Source: an uncultured Erythrobacteraceae bacterium (GTDB lineage Bacteria; Pseudomonadota; Alphaproteobacteria; Sphingomonadales; Sphingomonadaceae). From it: a stretch of 24,068 nucleotides of DNA. Shown here in pieces: positions 16,022 through 23,645 of the stretch (its first letter is position 1; each line of letters begins with the position of its first letter). The notes beneath the pieces are model-generated. The model made no database searches and was not told the origin of the DNA. It was given only the letters and a program-made list of their open reading frames with translations. The DNA is taken from the NCBI GenBank assembly GCA_950071875.1, contig CATMNW010000005.1, positions 1-24,068 on the forward strand, written 5' to 3'. A program made the translations under genes and the position numbers.

Positions 16022-16094
16022 GGAAAGCTCGATCTTTCTGCCGAAGTTTGAGAATGTCGCGCGGGCGTTACGGCCCTGCGGGAAAAGCGCGCCC

Positions 16095-16123
16095 CTAACA
16101 GCCATCAAGGGCCGTTTTGTCAA
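16095..16123 (-). promoter_or_regulatory. sigma-70 promoter of aspS
   Basis: On the - strand, TTGACA (16123-16118) is a perfect -35 box; 17 bases further is TGTTAG (16100-16095) as -10. The start would be near 16088, giving a leader of about 67 bases. Confidence 0.6.
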
Positions 16124-16455
16124 GATTCGTCTCGGTTTCGCGAGGCGCCAGCGGGTTTGCTACAGGGATCGGATAATACCTCGAATTGCGTTGATGGCGC
16201 TATTCGATCTCTTCCGACAGCAAGTCTCGCAGCACCGCGCTCCAAGTTGCGGATAGATCGCACACCGGCAATACCTGCTTGACCACCCCCATGGCGCGAT
16301 TAAAGCGGCGCGCATCGCAGCGGTGAATAGAATGACGCGCGCGATTGCAGAGCTTGCGGCGCTGCCGCTAGCCTGCCCTGGCGGGGAAACCCCGCACACG
16401 AACTGGGCCCCAGGCCCGCGGGCGGCACTCCGCCCCGGACAACAGAAAAGAACCG
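16124..16455. other. spacer between aspS and rnd, no gene
   Basis: No convincing reading frame exists here. The left part adjoins the aspS promoter. Just before rnd, four short perfect GC hairpins follow one another within 80 bases: 16356-16360/16364-16368, 16381-16386/16390-16395, 16405-16409/16413-16417 and 16420-16425/16430-16435. None is followed by a U-tract, so they look more like a structured leader or small transcript than a terminator. Confidence 0.5.
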
Positions 16456-17658
16456 ATGAAGATACACGACCTGATCACCGAGACCGAACCCCTGGCCGAA
16501 CTGTGCGAGCGGCTGGCGAAACACGATTTCGTCTGTGTCGATACGGAATTCATGCGCGAGAACACCTATTGGCCGGAACTCTGCCTGGTGCAGATCGGCA
16601 ATGAGGAAGAAGCTGCCGCGATCGATCCGCTGGCAAACGGCATCGATCTTTCGCCGTTATGGGACCTGTTGTGCGACAACGAGGACGTTCTCAAGGTCTT
16701 CCACGCCGGCGGTCAGGATGTCGAAATCGTTTATAATTTTACGGGCAAGACGCCCCACCCCATATTCGACACCCAGATCGCCATGATGGCCATCAGCCAA
16801 TCTGAACAGATCGGCTATGCCAATCTGGTCGAAAGCTGGCTCGGCTTCACGATCGACAAGGGCGCGCGCTTCACGGACTGGAGCCGTCGCCCGCTGACGG
16901 AACGGCAGATCGAATATGCCATCGGCGATGTAACGCACCTTGCCAGCATCTTCCCGCGCATCCTGAAAAAGCTGATCAAGACCGGTCGCGGTGGCTGGCT
17001 GGATGCCGAGATGGAGAAGCTCGCCGATCCCGAAAATTATGCCAATGATGCAGGACGAGCCTGGCAGCGTATCCGTTCGCCCGGGCGAAACCCTGCGGTT
17101 CTGGGCCGCCTCAAGGGTCTTGCCGCATGGCGCGAGAGCGAAGCGCAGCACAAGAACATCCCGCGCGGCAGGATAATGCGCGATGAGACTTTGGCCGATA
17201 TCGCCAGCCACCCGCCCAAGAAACAGGCGGACCTGACCAAAGTGCGTGGCCTTTCGAACGCCTGGAAGGACAACGACATCGGGAAGCGCCTGATGAAGGT
17301 GCTCGAAAAGTCCGAGCCGCTTTCCAAGGATGAAATGCCCGAAAAGCCGAAACGCGGCGCCCCGCTCGGCAAGGAAGGCGCGCTGGTGGCCGATCTGCTC
17401 AAGCTGCTGCTGAAGATCCGTGCCCGCGAGATCGACGTTGCATCGCGCTTGCTGACGAAAGCGGACGAAATGGAAGCACTTGCGGCAGGGGCTCGCGACC
17501 TCAAGATACTGGAAGGCTGGCGCTACGACGTTTTCGGCAAGGATGCGCTGGAACTGGTCGAAGGCCGTCTCGCTTTTGCGGTGAAGGATGGTCGACTGCT
17601 GATGACCCATGTGGACGATCTCCACGCCGGCATGGTCGAGGCACACGCGGCAGAGTGA
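16456..17658 (+). CDS. rnd: ribonuclease D
   Basis: A 400-residue 3'-5' exoribonuclease of the DEDDy type that trims tRNA precursors and other RNAs. Metal ligands are visible: D29 and E31 in VDTEF, the aspartate in HAGGQDVE near 90, and the Tyr/Asp pair in YAIGDVTHL near 155-159. An HRDC domain follows (about 205-290, RLKGLAAWRESEAQ ... DETLADIASHPP), and a second helical region lies near 310-370. ATG 16456 fits the usual N-terminus; the upstream leader is highly structured. The stop overlaps the GTG start of oxyR by four bases, so the two genes are co-transcribed. Confidence 0.95.
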   Translation: MKIHDLITETEPLAELCERLAKHDFVCVDTEFMRENTYWPELCLVQIGNEEEAAAIDPLANGIDLSPLWDLLCDNEDVLKVFHAGGQDVEIVYNFTGKTPHPIFDTQIAMMAISQSEQIGYANLVESWLGFTIDKGARFTDWSRRPLTERQIEYAIGDVTHLASIFPRILKKLIKTGRGGWLDAEMEKLADPENYANDAGRAWQRIRSPGRNPAVLGRLKGLAAWRESEAQHKNIPRGRIMRDETLADIASHPPKKQADLTKVRGLSNAWKDNDIGKRLMKVLEKSEPLSKDEMPEKPKRGAPLGKEGALVADLLKLLLKIRAREIDVASRLLTKADEMEALAAGARDLKILEGWRYDVFGKDALELVEGRLAFAVKDGRLLMTHVDDLHAGMVEAHAAE

Positions 17659-18551
17659 GCACGTATCTTCCCACCCTGAAGCAGCTTCAGTATCTCGTCG
17701 CGCTGCACGAGCATGGCCACTTCGGTCGAGCGGCCGAAGCAAGCTTCGTATCGCAATCGACGCTGTCGGCGGGGATCCGCGAACTGGAATCGCTGCTGGG
17801 GGTGACCCTGGTGGAGCGCAGCCGCCGCGTGGTGCGCTTTACCGCGCTGGGCAACCAGGTGGTGGACAAGGCGCACCGGATCCTGCGCGAAGCGGAAGAG
17901 CTGGCCGATCTCGTTCAGGCAGCCGGAATGCCGCTCGCCGGGCAAATGCGCATGAGCGTGATCCCCACGATCGCACCCTTCATGCTGCCTCGTTTCCTGC
18001 CGCGCCTGCGCAAGGAACGGCCCGAACTGCAGCTGATGCTGCGCGAAGAAACCAGCCAGGATGCAGTCGAATCCCTGCAGCACGGCCGCGTTGACTGCGT
18101 ACTGCTCGCCCTCCCCTTCGCCACCGGTGAGGTCGAGAAGGCGCATATTGCCGACGATGAACTTTATGTCGCCTTTCCCAAGGACGATCCGCGCGATCCG
18201 CCGGAAATCATCCCGCCCAGCATGATCGATGAAGGCCGCCTGTTACTGCTGGAGGACGGGCATTGCCTCAAGGATCATGCGCTTGCCGCTTGCAACCGGC
18301 CCGAATTGCGCGCTTCCGCCACGATGATCGGCACCAGCCTTCACACGCTGGTGCAGATGGTCGATAACGATCTCGGGCTCACGATGCTGCCGAAGATGGC
18401 CGTCGAAGCCGGCATTCTTTCAGGAACGGAAGTCGTCGCGCGTCCGCTGAAATCGAAAAGTGCGACCCGTGAAATCGCCCTTATCTGGCGCAAGAATTCA
18501 CCCCGCCGCGATGATTTCGAACTGCTGGCCGAAGAATTGCGCGCAGGCTGA
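17655..18551 (+). CDS. oxyR: LysR-family hydrogen peroxide sensor OxyR
   Basis: A 298-residue LysR-type regulator. The winged helix-turn-helix occupies residues 1-65 (HFGRAAEASFVSQSTLSAGIRELE), followed by a periplasmic-binding-like effector domain. Cys204 and Cys213 lie in the OxyR hallmark LEDGHCLKDHALAAC with exactly the nine-residue spacing of the peroxide-sensing pair C199/C208 of E. coli. This identifies it as OxyR rather than a general LysR protein. The start is GTG 17655, overlapping the rnd stop (GTGA). No catalase gene is adjacent in this window, so its targets are elsewhere. pgsA converges from the right. Confidence 0.93.
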   Translation: MSTYLPTLKQLQYLVALHEHGHFGRAAEASFVSQSTLSAGIRELESLLGVTLVERSRRVVRFTALGNQVVDKAHRILREAEELADLVQAAGMPLAGQMRMSVIPTIAPFMLPRFLPRLRKERPELQLMLREETSQDAVESLQHGRVDCVLLALPFATGEVEKAHIADDELYVAFPKDDPRDPPEIIPPSMIDEGRLLLLEDGHCLKDHALAACNRPELRASATMIGTSLHTLVQMVDNDLGLTMLPKMAVEAGILSGTEVVARPLKSKSATREIALIWRKNSPRRDDFELLAEELRAG

Positions 18552-18612
18552 TTGCTCTGCGGCGGAAGTTCGACCCTCGCCTGAGCCTCGCAAGGCCACG
18601 GCATCGGTGGTC

Positions 18613-19206
18613 TCAGTCCATGTGTTTCAGGCCGACCCGCAGGTAATCCCAACCCGTTATCACTGTCAGCACCGCAGCTGCCCAAAGGGTCGCCAGTCCG
18701 ACAGTATGCGGAACATTGGCATCGACTGCGCCTATCGCCATGGTCCAGCCGGGCAACCCCTGCCCGAGGATGAGTGAGCCGAGCGAGATCATCTGGAAGG
18801 TCGTCTTCCACTTGGCCAGTTTGGATACGGGGACCGAAACCTGCAGCGGGCCGAGGAACTCGCGCAGGCCCGAAACCGCGATCTCGCGCATCAGGATGAT
18901 CAGACCTGCGATCACATGTGCATCGCCCACATAGGGGCCACGCAGCACGCCCTGCGCCGCGATCACGAGAATTACCGCGGCGACCATGATTTTGTCGGCG
19001 ATCGGATCGAGAAATATTCCGAGCTTAGAGACCGTCCCGCTCGTGCGTGCGAGATACCCGTCGAAATAATCGGTGATGCCCATCGCGCAATATAATCCGA
19101 ACGCAAGCAGATAGCCTGCTTCCCAGCCCGGCCACCACAGGAAATAGGCCAGCAACGGGATCGCGAAAATGCGCGAAAGGGTAAGGATGTTGGGCAGGTT
19201 CAGCAT
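18613..19206 (-). CDS. pgsA: CDP-diacylglycerol-glycerol-3-phosphate 3-phosphatidyltransferase
   Basis: A 197-residue inner-membrane enzyme that makes phosphatidylglycerophosphate, the precursor of phosphatidylglycerol and cardiolipin. The CDP-alcohol phosphotransferase signature is complete: D46-x2-D49-G-x2-A-R-x8-G-x3-D67-x3-D71, with all four catalytic/metal aspartates. Five to six hydrophobic segments surround it. The start MLNLPNILTLSR is the PgsA-type N-terminus, which favours PgsA over PssA or cardiolipin synthase. It is divergent from the LplT-like transporter across 118 bases; both act on glycerophospholipids. Confidence 0.95.
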   Translation of the reverse strand: MLNLPNILTLSRIFAIPLLAYFLWWPGWEAGYLLAFGLYCAMGITDYFDGYLARTSGTVSKLGIFLDPIADKIMVAAVILVIAAQGVLRGPYVGDAHVIAGLIILMREIAVSGLREFLGPLQVSVPVSKLAKWKTTFQMISLGSLILGQGLPGWTMAIGAVDANVPHTVGLATLWAAAVLTVITGWDYLRVGLKHMD

Positions 19207-19260
19207 CTTGGCCGCAAGCCCTAGCGATTATCGCCTTTCTGCAAAAGCCGTCGAATGTGC

Positions 19261-19288
19261 TTGTCCGCCACTACGATGCCACTAGAGT
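19261..19288 (+). promoter_or_regulatory. possible sigma-70 promoter of the LplT-like gene
   Basis: TTGTCC (19261-19266) and TAGAGT (19283-19288) are separated by 16 bases, giving a start near 19295, about 30 bases before the gene. Each half has two or three mismatches to consensus. Confidence 0.3.
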
Positions 19289-19324
19289 CCCGTTACACAG
19301 AGTTGGTCATCGAGACCGGGGGTC

Positions 19325-20662
19325 ATGTTTACATCAACGCACCTGCTTCGACGAAGGCGCTTTCTGCCGCTGTTCGTCACCCAGTTGTTCAACGCATTCA
19401 ACGACAATCTCTACAAGACCACCATGGTCCTGTTCGTCGTTTATGCGGTTTATAGCGACCCTGCGACCGAAGCGAGCTTCAGTGCGCTGGCTTCGGGACT
19501 GTTCATACTGCCGTTCTTTGTCCTTTCCGCACTGGCGGGGCAGCTCGCCGATATGCGCGACAAGGCGAAGATCATTCGCACAGTGAAATTATGCGAAATC
19601 GGGCTGATGGTTATCGGGGCCAGCGGCCTATACCTCGCCTACAACGGTATTGCCGTTCATTCGCTGGCGATCCCGCTGCTCCTGCTCGCGCTATTTCTTA
19701 CGGGCGTACAATCGACTTTCCTCGGGCCCATCAAATACGCGATCCTACCGCAGCATCTGAAGAAGGACGAAGTGCTGGCCGGCACGGGACTGGTGGAAGC
19801 GGGAACGTACATCGCCATTCTGGTTGGCACGATCCTGGCCGGCCCCATCGCGGTGGACTACACCGGCTGGGCGGCGATCGGCATCATTGTAACGGCGTGC
19901 ATCGGCTATCTGGTCAGTCGGCAGGTCCCGCCCGCCCCTCCGCTGGGCGAGATCGAGAAGCTGGACTGGAACTTCTTCCGGGCATCGGTAAAACTGGTGC
20001 GAGACACGATGCACAATCCAGAAGTCTATTACGCCATTCTCGCGATCAGCTTCTTCTGGACCATCGGTGCGGTGCTGTTCATCCAGTTTCCTCCCTTGGC
20101 CAAGAATACGATCATGGCGAGCCCTGAGGTCGCGAGCCTCTTCCTGGTGGTATTCTCGGTCGGGGTTGCCATCGGTTCGGTGGCCGTGAACGCACTCCTG
20201 AAGGGGCGGGTATCCGCGCGCTACTCACCCATTTCGGTTATCGTCATGGGGATGTTCGTTGTGGCATTTTACGTCGTCTCGAAAATCTGGGAAGCCGACC
20301 AGCCTACCACCTTGCTGAGCGTTGCCGAATTTCTCGCCTGGCCGATGGCCAGTGTGCTGTTGTTGTGCCTGCTGGGTATCTCGGTGGCCGGAGGGATGTT
20401 CGTCGTCCCGCTTTACGCGTTTCTGACCACCCGCGTTTCGCCCGACAAGGCTGCCCGCACCATTGCGGCCAACAATATCGTCAATTCAGGGGCAATGGTC
20501 GGCGGGTCGCTCGCGGCGATGGGACTCAACGCGGCAGGCGTACCGATCACCGAACAGGTCCTGCTATGCGCCGGCATGTGCCTGTTTTCGGCATGGCTAG
20601 GAAAGCGGCTGGTCGATGCCGAAACGCAAGCCGCAGAAGCAGCCCGAGCGGCCGGCGCATGA
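19325..20662 (+). CDS. MFS transporter, lysophospholipid transporter (LplT)-like
   Basis: A 445-residue inner-membrane protein with about twelve hydrophobic segments. The LplT signature AFNDNLYKTTMVLFVVY lies in the first helix (about residues 24-40), with FLGPIKYAILPQHL near 130 and the charged loop GQLADMRDKAKI between helices 2 and 3. LplT proteins flip lysophospholipids inward for re-acylation. In many bacteria this domain is fused to, or adjacent to, an acyltransferase and an acyl-ACP synthetase (Aas); here it stands alone and the protein ends after the transporter domain. A GGGGG ribosome site precedes ATG 19325. It is divergent from pgsA. Substrate assignment is from family similarity. 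Confidence 0.85.
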   Translation: MFTSTHLLRRRRFLPLFVTQLFNAFNDNLYKTTMVLFVVYAVYSDPATEASFSALASGLFILPFFVLSALAGQLADMRDKAKIIRTVKLCEIGLMVIGASGLYLAYNGIAVHSLAIPLLLLALFLTGVQSTFLGPIKYAILPQHLKKDEVLAGTGLVEAGTYIAILVGTILAGPIAVDYTGWAAIGIIVTACIGYLVSRQVPPAPPLGEIEKLDWNFFRASVKLVRDTMHNPEVYYAILAISFFWTIGAVLFIQFPPLAKNTIMASPEVASLFLVVFSVGVAIGSVAVNALLKGRVSARYSPISVIVMGMFVVAFYVVSKIWEADQPTTLLSVAEFLAWPMASVLLLCLLGISVAGGMFVVPLYAFLTTRVSPDKAARTIAANNIVNSGAMVGGSLAAMGLNAAGVPITEQVLLCAGMCLFSAWLGKRLVDAETQAAEAARAAGA

Positions 20663-20665
20663 ATA

Positions 20666-20860
20666 TCAGATTATGAAGGCCAGGACCGCAGCAAGCGTCG
20701 CGAAATAGGTCGATGCCACGCCGCGTACATCATCGGCCGTCAGACGCCAGTCGATCGTCCCGCTCGCAGGAATATCGGCGAACGCCGCGCGACGCTGTGG
20801 CAGGCTGGCCCTGAACCAGTGGCGGGCCGCTTCCGATGTGAGGACAAGTGAGCGTCTCAT
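20666..20860 (-). CDS. small hypothetical protein with C-terminal membrane segment
   Basis: A 64-residue frame I do not recognise. The N-terminal half is basic (RRSLVLTSEAARHWFRASLPQRRAAF), the middle polar (DWRLTADDVRG), and the last ~17 residues form one hydrophobic helix (STYFATLAAVLAFII) ending exactly at the stop, as in tail-anchored proteins. Reasons to think it is real: it fits the gap between convergent and divergent neighbours with a three-base spacing from the transporter stop, and a perfect CtrA-type site lies ten bases upstream of its start. The ribosome site is weak. Function unknown. Confidence 0.55.
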   Translation of the reverse strand: MRRSLVLTSEAARHWFRASLPQRRAAFADIPASGTIDWRLTADDVRGVASTYFATLAAVLAFII

Positions 20861-20869
20861 AGTCCGGGG

Positions 20870-20884
20870 TTAACGCTTTTTTAA
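20870..20884. promoter_or_regulatory. CtrA-type binding site (TTAA-N7-TTAA)
   Basis: TTAACGCTTTTTTAA is a full match to the alphaproteobacterial cell-cycle regulator consensus TTAA-N7-TTAA, and the following base is C as in the extended site. It lies ten bases upstream of the small - strand gene and about 112 bases before the ThDP enzyme. Confidence 0.6.
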
Positions 20885-20996
20885 CGATTTGGTATCCCTT
20901 GCGCTTCCACCTGTCCCCCGATGGAACGGTTTGGACGAAATTAACCATGTTGGTCGCGATTGCGCCGTCTCGGCGGGCGGGCTAATCGCCTGTGCC

Positions 20997-22664
20997 ATGA
21001 CAGCGCCCAAGACCCCGCAAGCCGCCCAGCTTCTTGTCGATTGCCTTATCGAACAGGGATGCGACCGAGTGTTCACCGTACCGGGAGAGAGCTTCCTCCA
21101 GGTGCTAGATGGGCTTGGGCAGCAGGAGACGATCGATGTTGTCACCTGCCGGCAGGAAGGCGGGGTCTCCTTCATGGCTTGCGCGGATGGCGCGATGACC
21201 GGGCGGCCGGGTGTAGCCTTCGTCACGCGTGGTCCTGGCGCGACCAATGCCAGCATCGGCGTTCATGTCGCGATGCAGGATTCGCAGCCGATGATCCTCT
21301 TCGTCGGCGACGTCGACAGCGAAATGCGCGATCGCGAGGGATTTCAGGAGGTCGATTTCTCGGCCTTCTTCGGACCCATCGCAAAATGGGCTGCGCGGAT
21401 CGACAGCGCAGACCGTATCCCCGAATACATTGCCCGCGCCTATGCGACCGCCATTTCAGGTCGCCCCGGTCCGGTGGTCCTTGCACTGCCGGAAGACATG
21501 CTGAGCCGCGAAACGGCTGCCGTGCCCCGCCCGCGTTCGGAACGTCCAGCTCAGGCGCCCTGCCCCGATGCGATGCAGGCTATGATGGACCTGGTAGCGG
21601 ATGCGGCCTCTCCTGTTGCCATCGTCGGCGGTGCGGGATGGAATGCCAAGGCGCGCGAACATTTCCAGCTGTTTGCCGAACGGCTGGGTATCCCTGTTGC
21701 CACCGCTTTCCGCAGACAGGACGCTATTTCGCCTTCGAGCAAAGTCTACGCCGGTAACCTAGGCTATGGCCCCAACCCCAAGCTTGTCGAGAGGGTGAAG
21801 AATGCCGACCTGATCCTTGCCATCGGCGCCCGGCTGGGCGAGGCGACAACCGACGGGTATACGGTACCTCCCCTGACCGCCCCGGAGCGTAAGTTGGTCC
21901 ATGTTCACCCGGACGCGAACGAACTGAACCGTGTCTACGCCGCCGATCTCGCCATCTGTGCGAGCATGGATGAATTCGCCGAGAGCGCGGCTTTGTGGGA
22001 CGAAGGCGATACAATTGATTTCGATGCCGGGGCCCAGGCGCACGCAGAATGGGAAGAATGGGCAACCGCCCACCCCAACGGCCACACACTTGATATGGGC
22101 CAGGCCGTCCAGTTCATGCGCGAAACGCTGCCCGGCGATACGATCATCTGCAACGGCGCCGGCAACTTCTCCGGCTGGTGGCACCGCTATTGGCGCTATT
22201 CGGGCCATCCGACACAGCTCGCGCCAACGTGCGGCGCAATGGGGTATGGTGTGCCGGCGGCGGTGTCCGCCGCCCTTCGCTTTCCGCAGCGTACGGTTGT
22301 GGCCGTGGCCGGGGACGGGGACTTCCTGATGAACGGCCAGGAACTGGCCACCGCCGTTCAACATGGTGCGAATATGATCGTGATCGTTGTCGACAATTCG
22401 GCATACGGCACCATCCGCATGCATCAGGAACGCGAGTTTCCGGGTGAAGAACGGATCAGCGCGACCCGCCTCGCCAATCCCGACTTCGCGATGCTGGCGG
22501 AAGCCTTTGGCGGATGGTCGGCCCGCGCGTCCACGACCGAAGGTTTCAAACAGGCGCTCGTGGCGGCACAGGGTATCGGTGGGCTACGCCTGATCCATTG
22601 TACTATCGACATCGAACAGCTGGCAGCCAGCGGGGCGACGATAACAGGTTTGCGCAACCGTTAA
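20997..22664 (+). CDS. thiamine diphosphate-dependent enzyme, acetolactate-synthase-like
   Basis: A 555-residue cytoplasmic ThDP enzyme with the three-domain order of acetohydroxyacid synthase large subunits. The N-terminal PYR domain has the catalytic glutamate in FTVPGESFLQVLDGL (about residue 31). The central domain follows from about 190 to 330. The C-terminal domain has the ThDP/Mg2+ motif GDGDFLMNGQE...VDNSAYGT. Real IlvB is normally paired with a regulatory IlvN subunit, which is absent here, so this is probably a paralogue: a decarboxylase or carboligase of unknown substrate. I chose ATG 20997, which begins the family sequence; a longer frame exists upstream but is low in similarity. 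There is no clear ribosome site at this ATG. Confidence 0.85.
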   Translation: MTAPKTPQAAQLLVDCLIEQGCDRVFTVPGESFLQVLDGLGQQETIDVVTCRQEGGVSFMACADGAMTGRPGVAFVTRGPGATNASIGVHVAMQDSQPMILFVGDVDSEMRDREGFQEVDFSAFFGPIAKWAARIDSADRIPEYIARAYATAISGRPGPVVLALPEDMLSRETAAVPRPRSERPAQAPCPDAMQAMMDLVADAASPVAIVGGAGWNAKAREHFQLFAERLGIPVATAFRRQDAISPSSKVYAGNLGYGPNPKLVERVKNADLILAIGARLGEATTDGYTVPPLTAPERKLVHVHPDANELNRVYAADLAICASMDEFAESAALWDEGDTIDFDAGAQAHAEWEEWATAHPNGHTLDMGQAVQFMRETLPGDTIICNGAGNFSGWWHRYWRYSGHPTQLAPTCGAMGYGVPAAVSAALRFPQRTVVAVAGDGDFLMNGQELATAVQHGANMIVIVVDNSAYGTIRMHQEREFPGEERISATRLANPDFAMLAEAFGGWSARASTTEGFKQALVAAQGIGGLRLIHCTIDIEQLAASGATITGLRNR

Positions 22665-22675
22665 CCGGAACATGA

Positions 22676-22706
22676 AAGGGCCGCCTCCTGATGGGAGACG
22701 GCCCTT
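22676..22706. terminator. hairpin terminator between the ThDP enzyme and csbD genes
   Basis: An 8-bp GC-rich stem (22676-22683 with 22699-22706) is extended, after one mismatch, by four inner pairs closing a TGATG loop. The T-run is short on both strands, so it may act in both directions for these convergent genes. Confidence 0.6.
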
Positions 22707-22735
22707 CCTCGCTGTAACCAGCATGACGCGTCGCG

Positions 22736-22918
22736 TCAGATGTCGTTGCCAAGCTTACCTTCGATTTCGCCTTTCAGCTGCTGGGCTTCACCCTTGCGCT
22801 CCTGGCGCTCGCCTTCACGTTCTAGGCTGTGGTTGTTTGTCGCATCGCCGACGGCCTGCTTGGTATTGCCGCTCAACTCGTTGGCATTGCCTTTGATCTT
22901 CTCGCTCAGTTCGCCCAT
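22736..22918 (-). CDS. CsbD-family stress protein
   Basis: A 60-residue hydrophilic, charge-rich protein with the CsbD pattern: GELSEKIKGNANELSGNTKQAVGDATNN at the N-terminus and KGEAQQLKGEIEGKLG at the C-terminus, a repeated lysine-glycine-x-x pattern. Members are induced by general stress in many bacteria; the biochemical role is not known. ATG 22918 has a strong AGGAGA site with a six-base spacer; the open frame runs further upstream but the extra residues are not family-like. An EcfG-type promoter pattern upstream fits control by the alphaproteobacterial general stress response. Confidence 0.9.
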   Translation of the reverse strand: MGELSEKIKGNANELSGNTKQAVGDATNNHSLEREGERQERKGEAQQLKGEIEGKLGNDI

Positions 22919-22968
22919 GGGACGTCTCCTATTGAAAAGCGCAATTTGTTGCGCCGTTACAGGAAGAT

Positions 22969-22994
22969 AATGGTCTGAAGACAATTCGCGTTCC
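22969..22994 (-). promoter_or_regulatory. EcfG-like general stress promoter of the csbD-like gene
   Basis: On the - strand, GGAAC (22994-22990) is followed after 17 bases by CATT (22972-22969), one base away from the CGTT of the EcfG consensus GGAAC-N16/17-CGTT. The start would lie about 40 bases before the gene. CsbD genes are frequent members of this regulon in related bacteria. Confidence 0.5.
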
Positions 22995-23088
22995 GGTGCT
23001 GGCGACAAGCCGAAGACCGTTTGCGACGAACCGGTAAAAGATAGCAATCAAGGCGAGGCGCTGCCCCGCGCCCCGCTCTTAGCTTGCC

Positions 23089-23496
23089 CTATATGCCCGC
23101 CATCTCGAGAATTACCGACCATTCGTCGGGCTTGATTTCGGCTACAGACAGGCGTGATAGCTTCACAAGCTCGCAATCGGCCAATTGCGGTTCGGCCTTG
23201 ATCTGCTTCAAGGTAACCGGCGACGGCAGTTTGGTCTTGGGCTTCACCTTTACCGCAGCCCATTTACCTTCGGGGTCTGTGGGATCGGTTATACCTGCCA
23301 CGCTTACTTCGCAGATCCCGACAATCTCGAGGCCTTCGCGCGAATGATAGAAGAAGCACTGATCACCCGTCTCCATTGCAGCAAGATTGTTCTTGGCGCG
23401 GTGATTGCGGACCCCGTCCCAGGTGCCTTCCCCTTCCGCGACAAGATCGTCCCAGCTGTATTTGAAAGGTTCGGATTTCATCAGCCAGTAGCGCAT
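23089..23496 (-). CDS. EVE-domain protein (possible modified-base reader)
   Basis: A 135-residue protein made of one EVE domain, a PUA/YTH-like fold. Family features are the start MRYWLMKSEP, TWDGVRNHRAKNNLAAM near residue 25-42, the FFYHSREG strand near 48-55 and the VKLSRLSVAEI stretch near the C-terminus. Eukaryotic relatives (THYN1) and prokaryotic EVE proteins are thought to recognise modified bases; the ligand here is unknown. The length is normal and there are no additional domains. It has no restriction-type neighbour. Divergent from the GGDEF gene across 149 bases. Confidence 0.92.
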   Translation of the reverse strand: MRYWLMKSEPFKYSWDDLVAEGEGTWDGVRNHRAKNNLAAMETGDQCFFYHSREGLEIVGICEVSVAGITDPTDPEGKWAAVKVKPKTKLPSPVTLKQIKAEPQLADCELVKLSRLSVAEIKPDEWSVILEMAGI

Positions 23497-23583
23497 GTCT
23501 GGTATCGCTCCGTTGCGTTTTGGTCAGGATTGCCTGCGGCCTAGCGAGCAGAGCGCCGCATGGCCACCCCGCACCGAGGTGGA

Positions 23584-23598
23584 TTAACGCCTTTTTAG
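23584..23598. promoter_or_regulatory. near-consensus CtrA-type site before the GGDEF gene
   Basis: TTAACGCCTTTTTAG differs from TTAA-N7-TTAA at only the last base. It lies about 50 bases upstream of the proposed TTG start of the diguanylate cyclase gene. A single mismatch to an 8-base consensus is expected by chance about once in a window this size, so this is weak. Confidence 0.25.
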
Positions 23599-23645
23599 TC
23601 ACGCGATTCTATACCTTCCCGCGAGTTTGGATCCAGGGGGCGGGA

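Noticed and set aside
14063..16051. A 662-codon open frame on the + strand.
   Set aside because: It lies entirely opposite aspS, whose motifs are complete. The frame is open only because of high-GC codon bias in the real gene and shows no recognisable domain.
20922..20950. GGAAC upstream of the ThDP enzyme as an EcfG promoter.
   Set aside because: No CGTT-like -10 box occurs 16-17 bases downstream.
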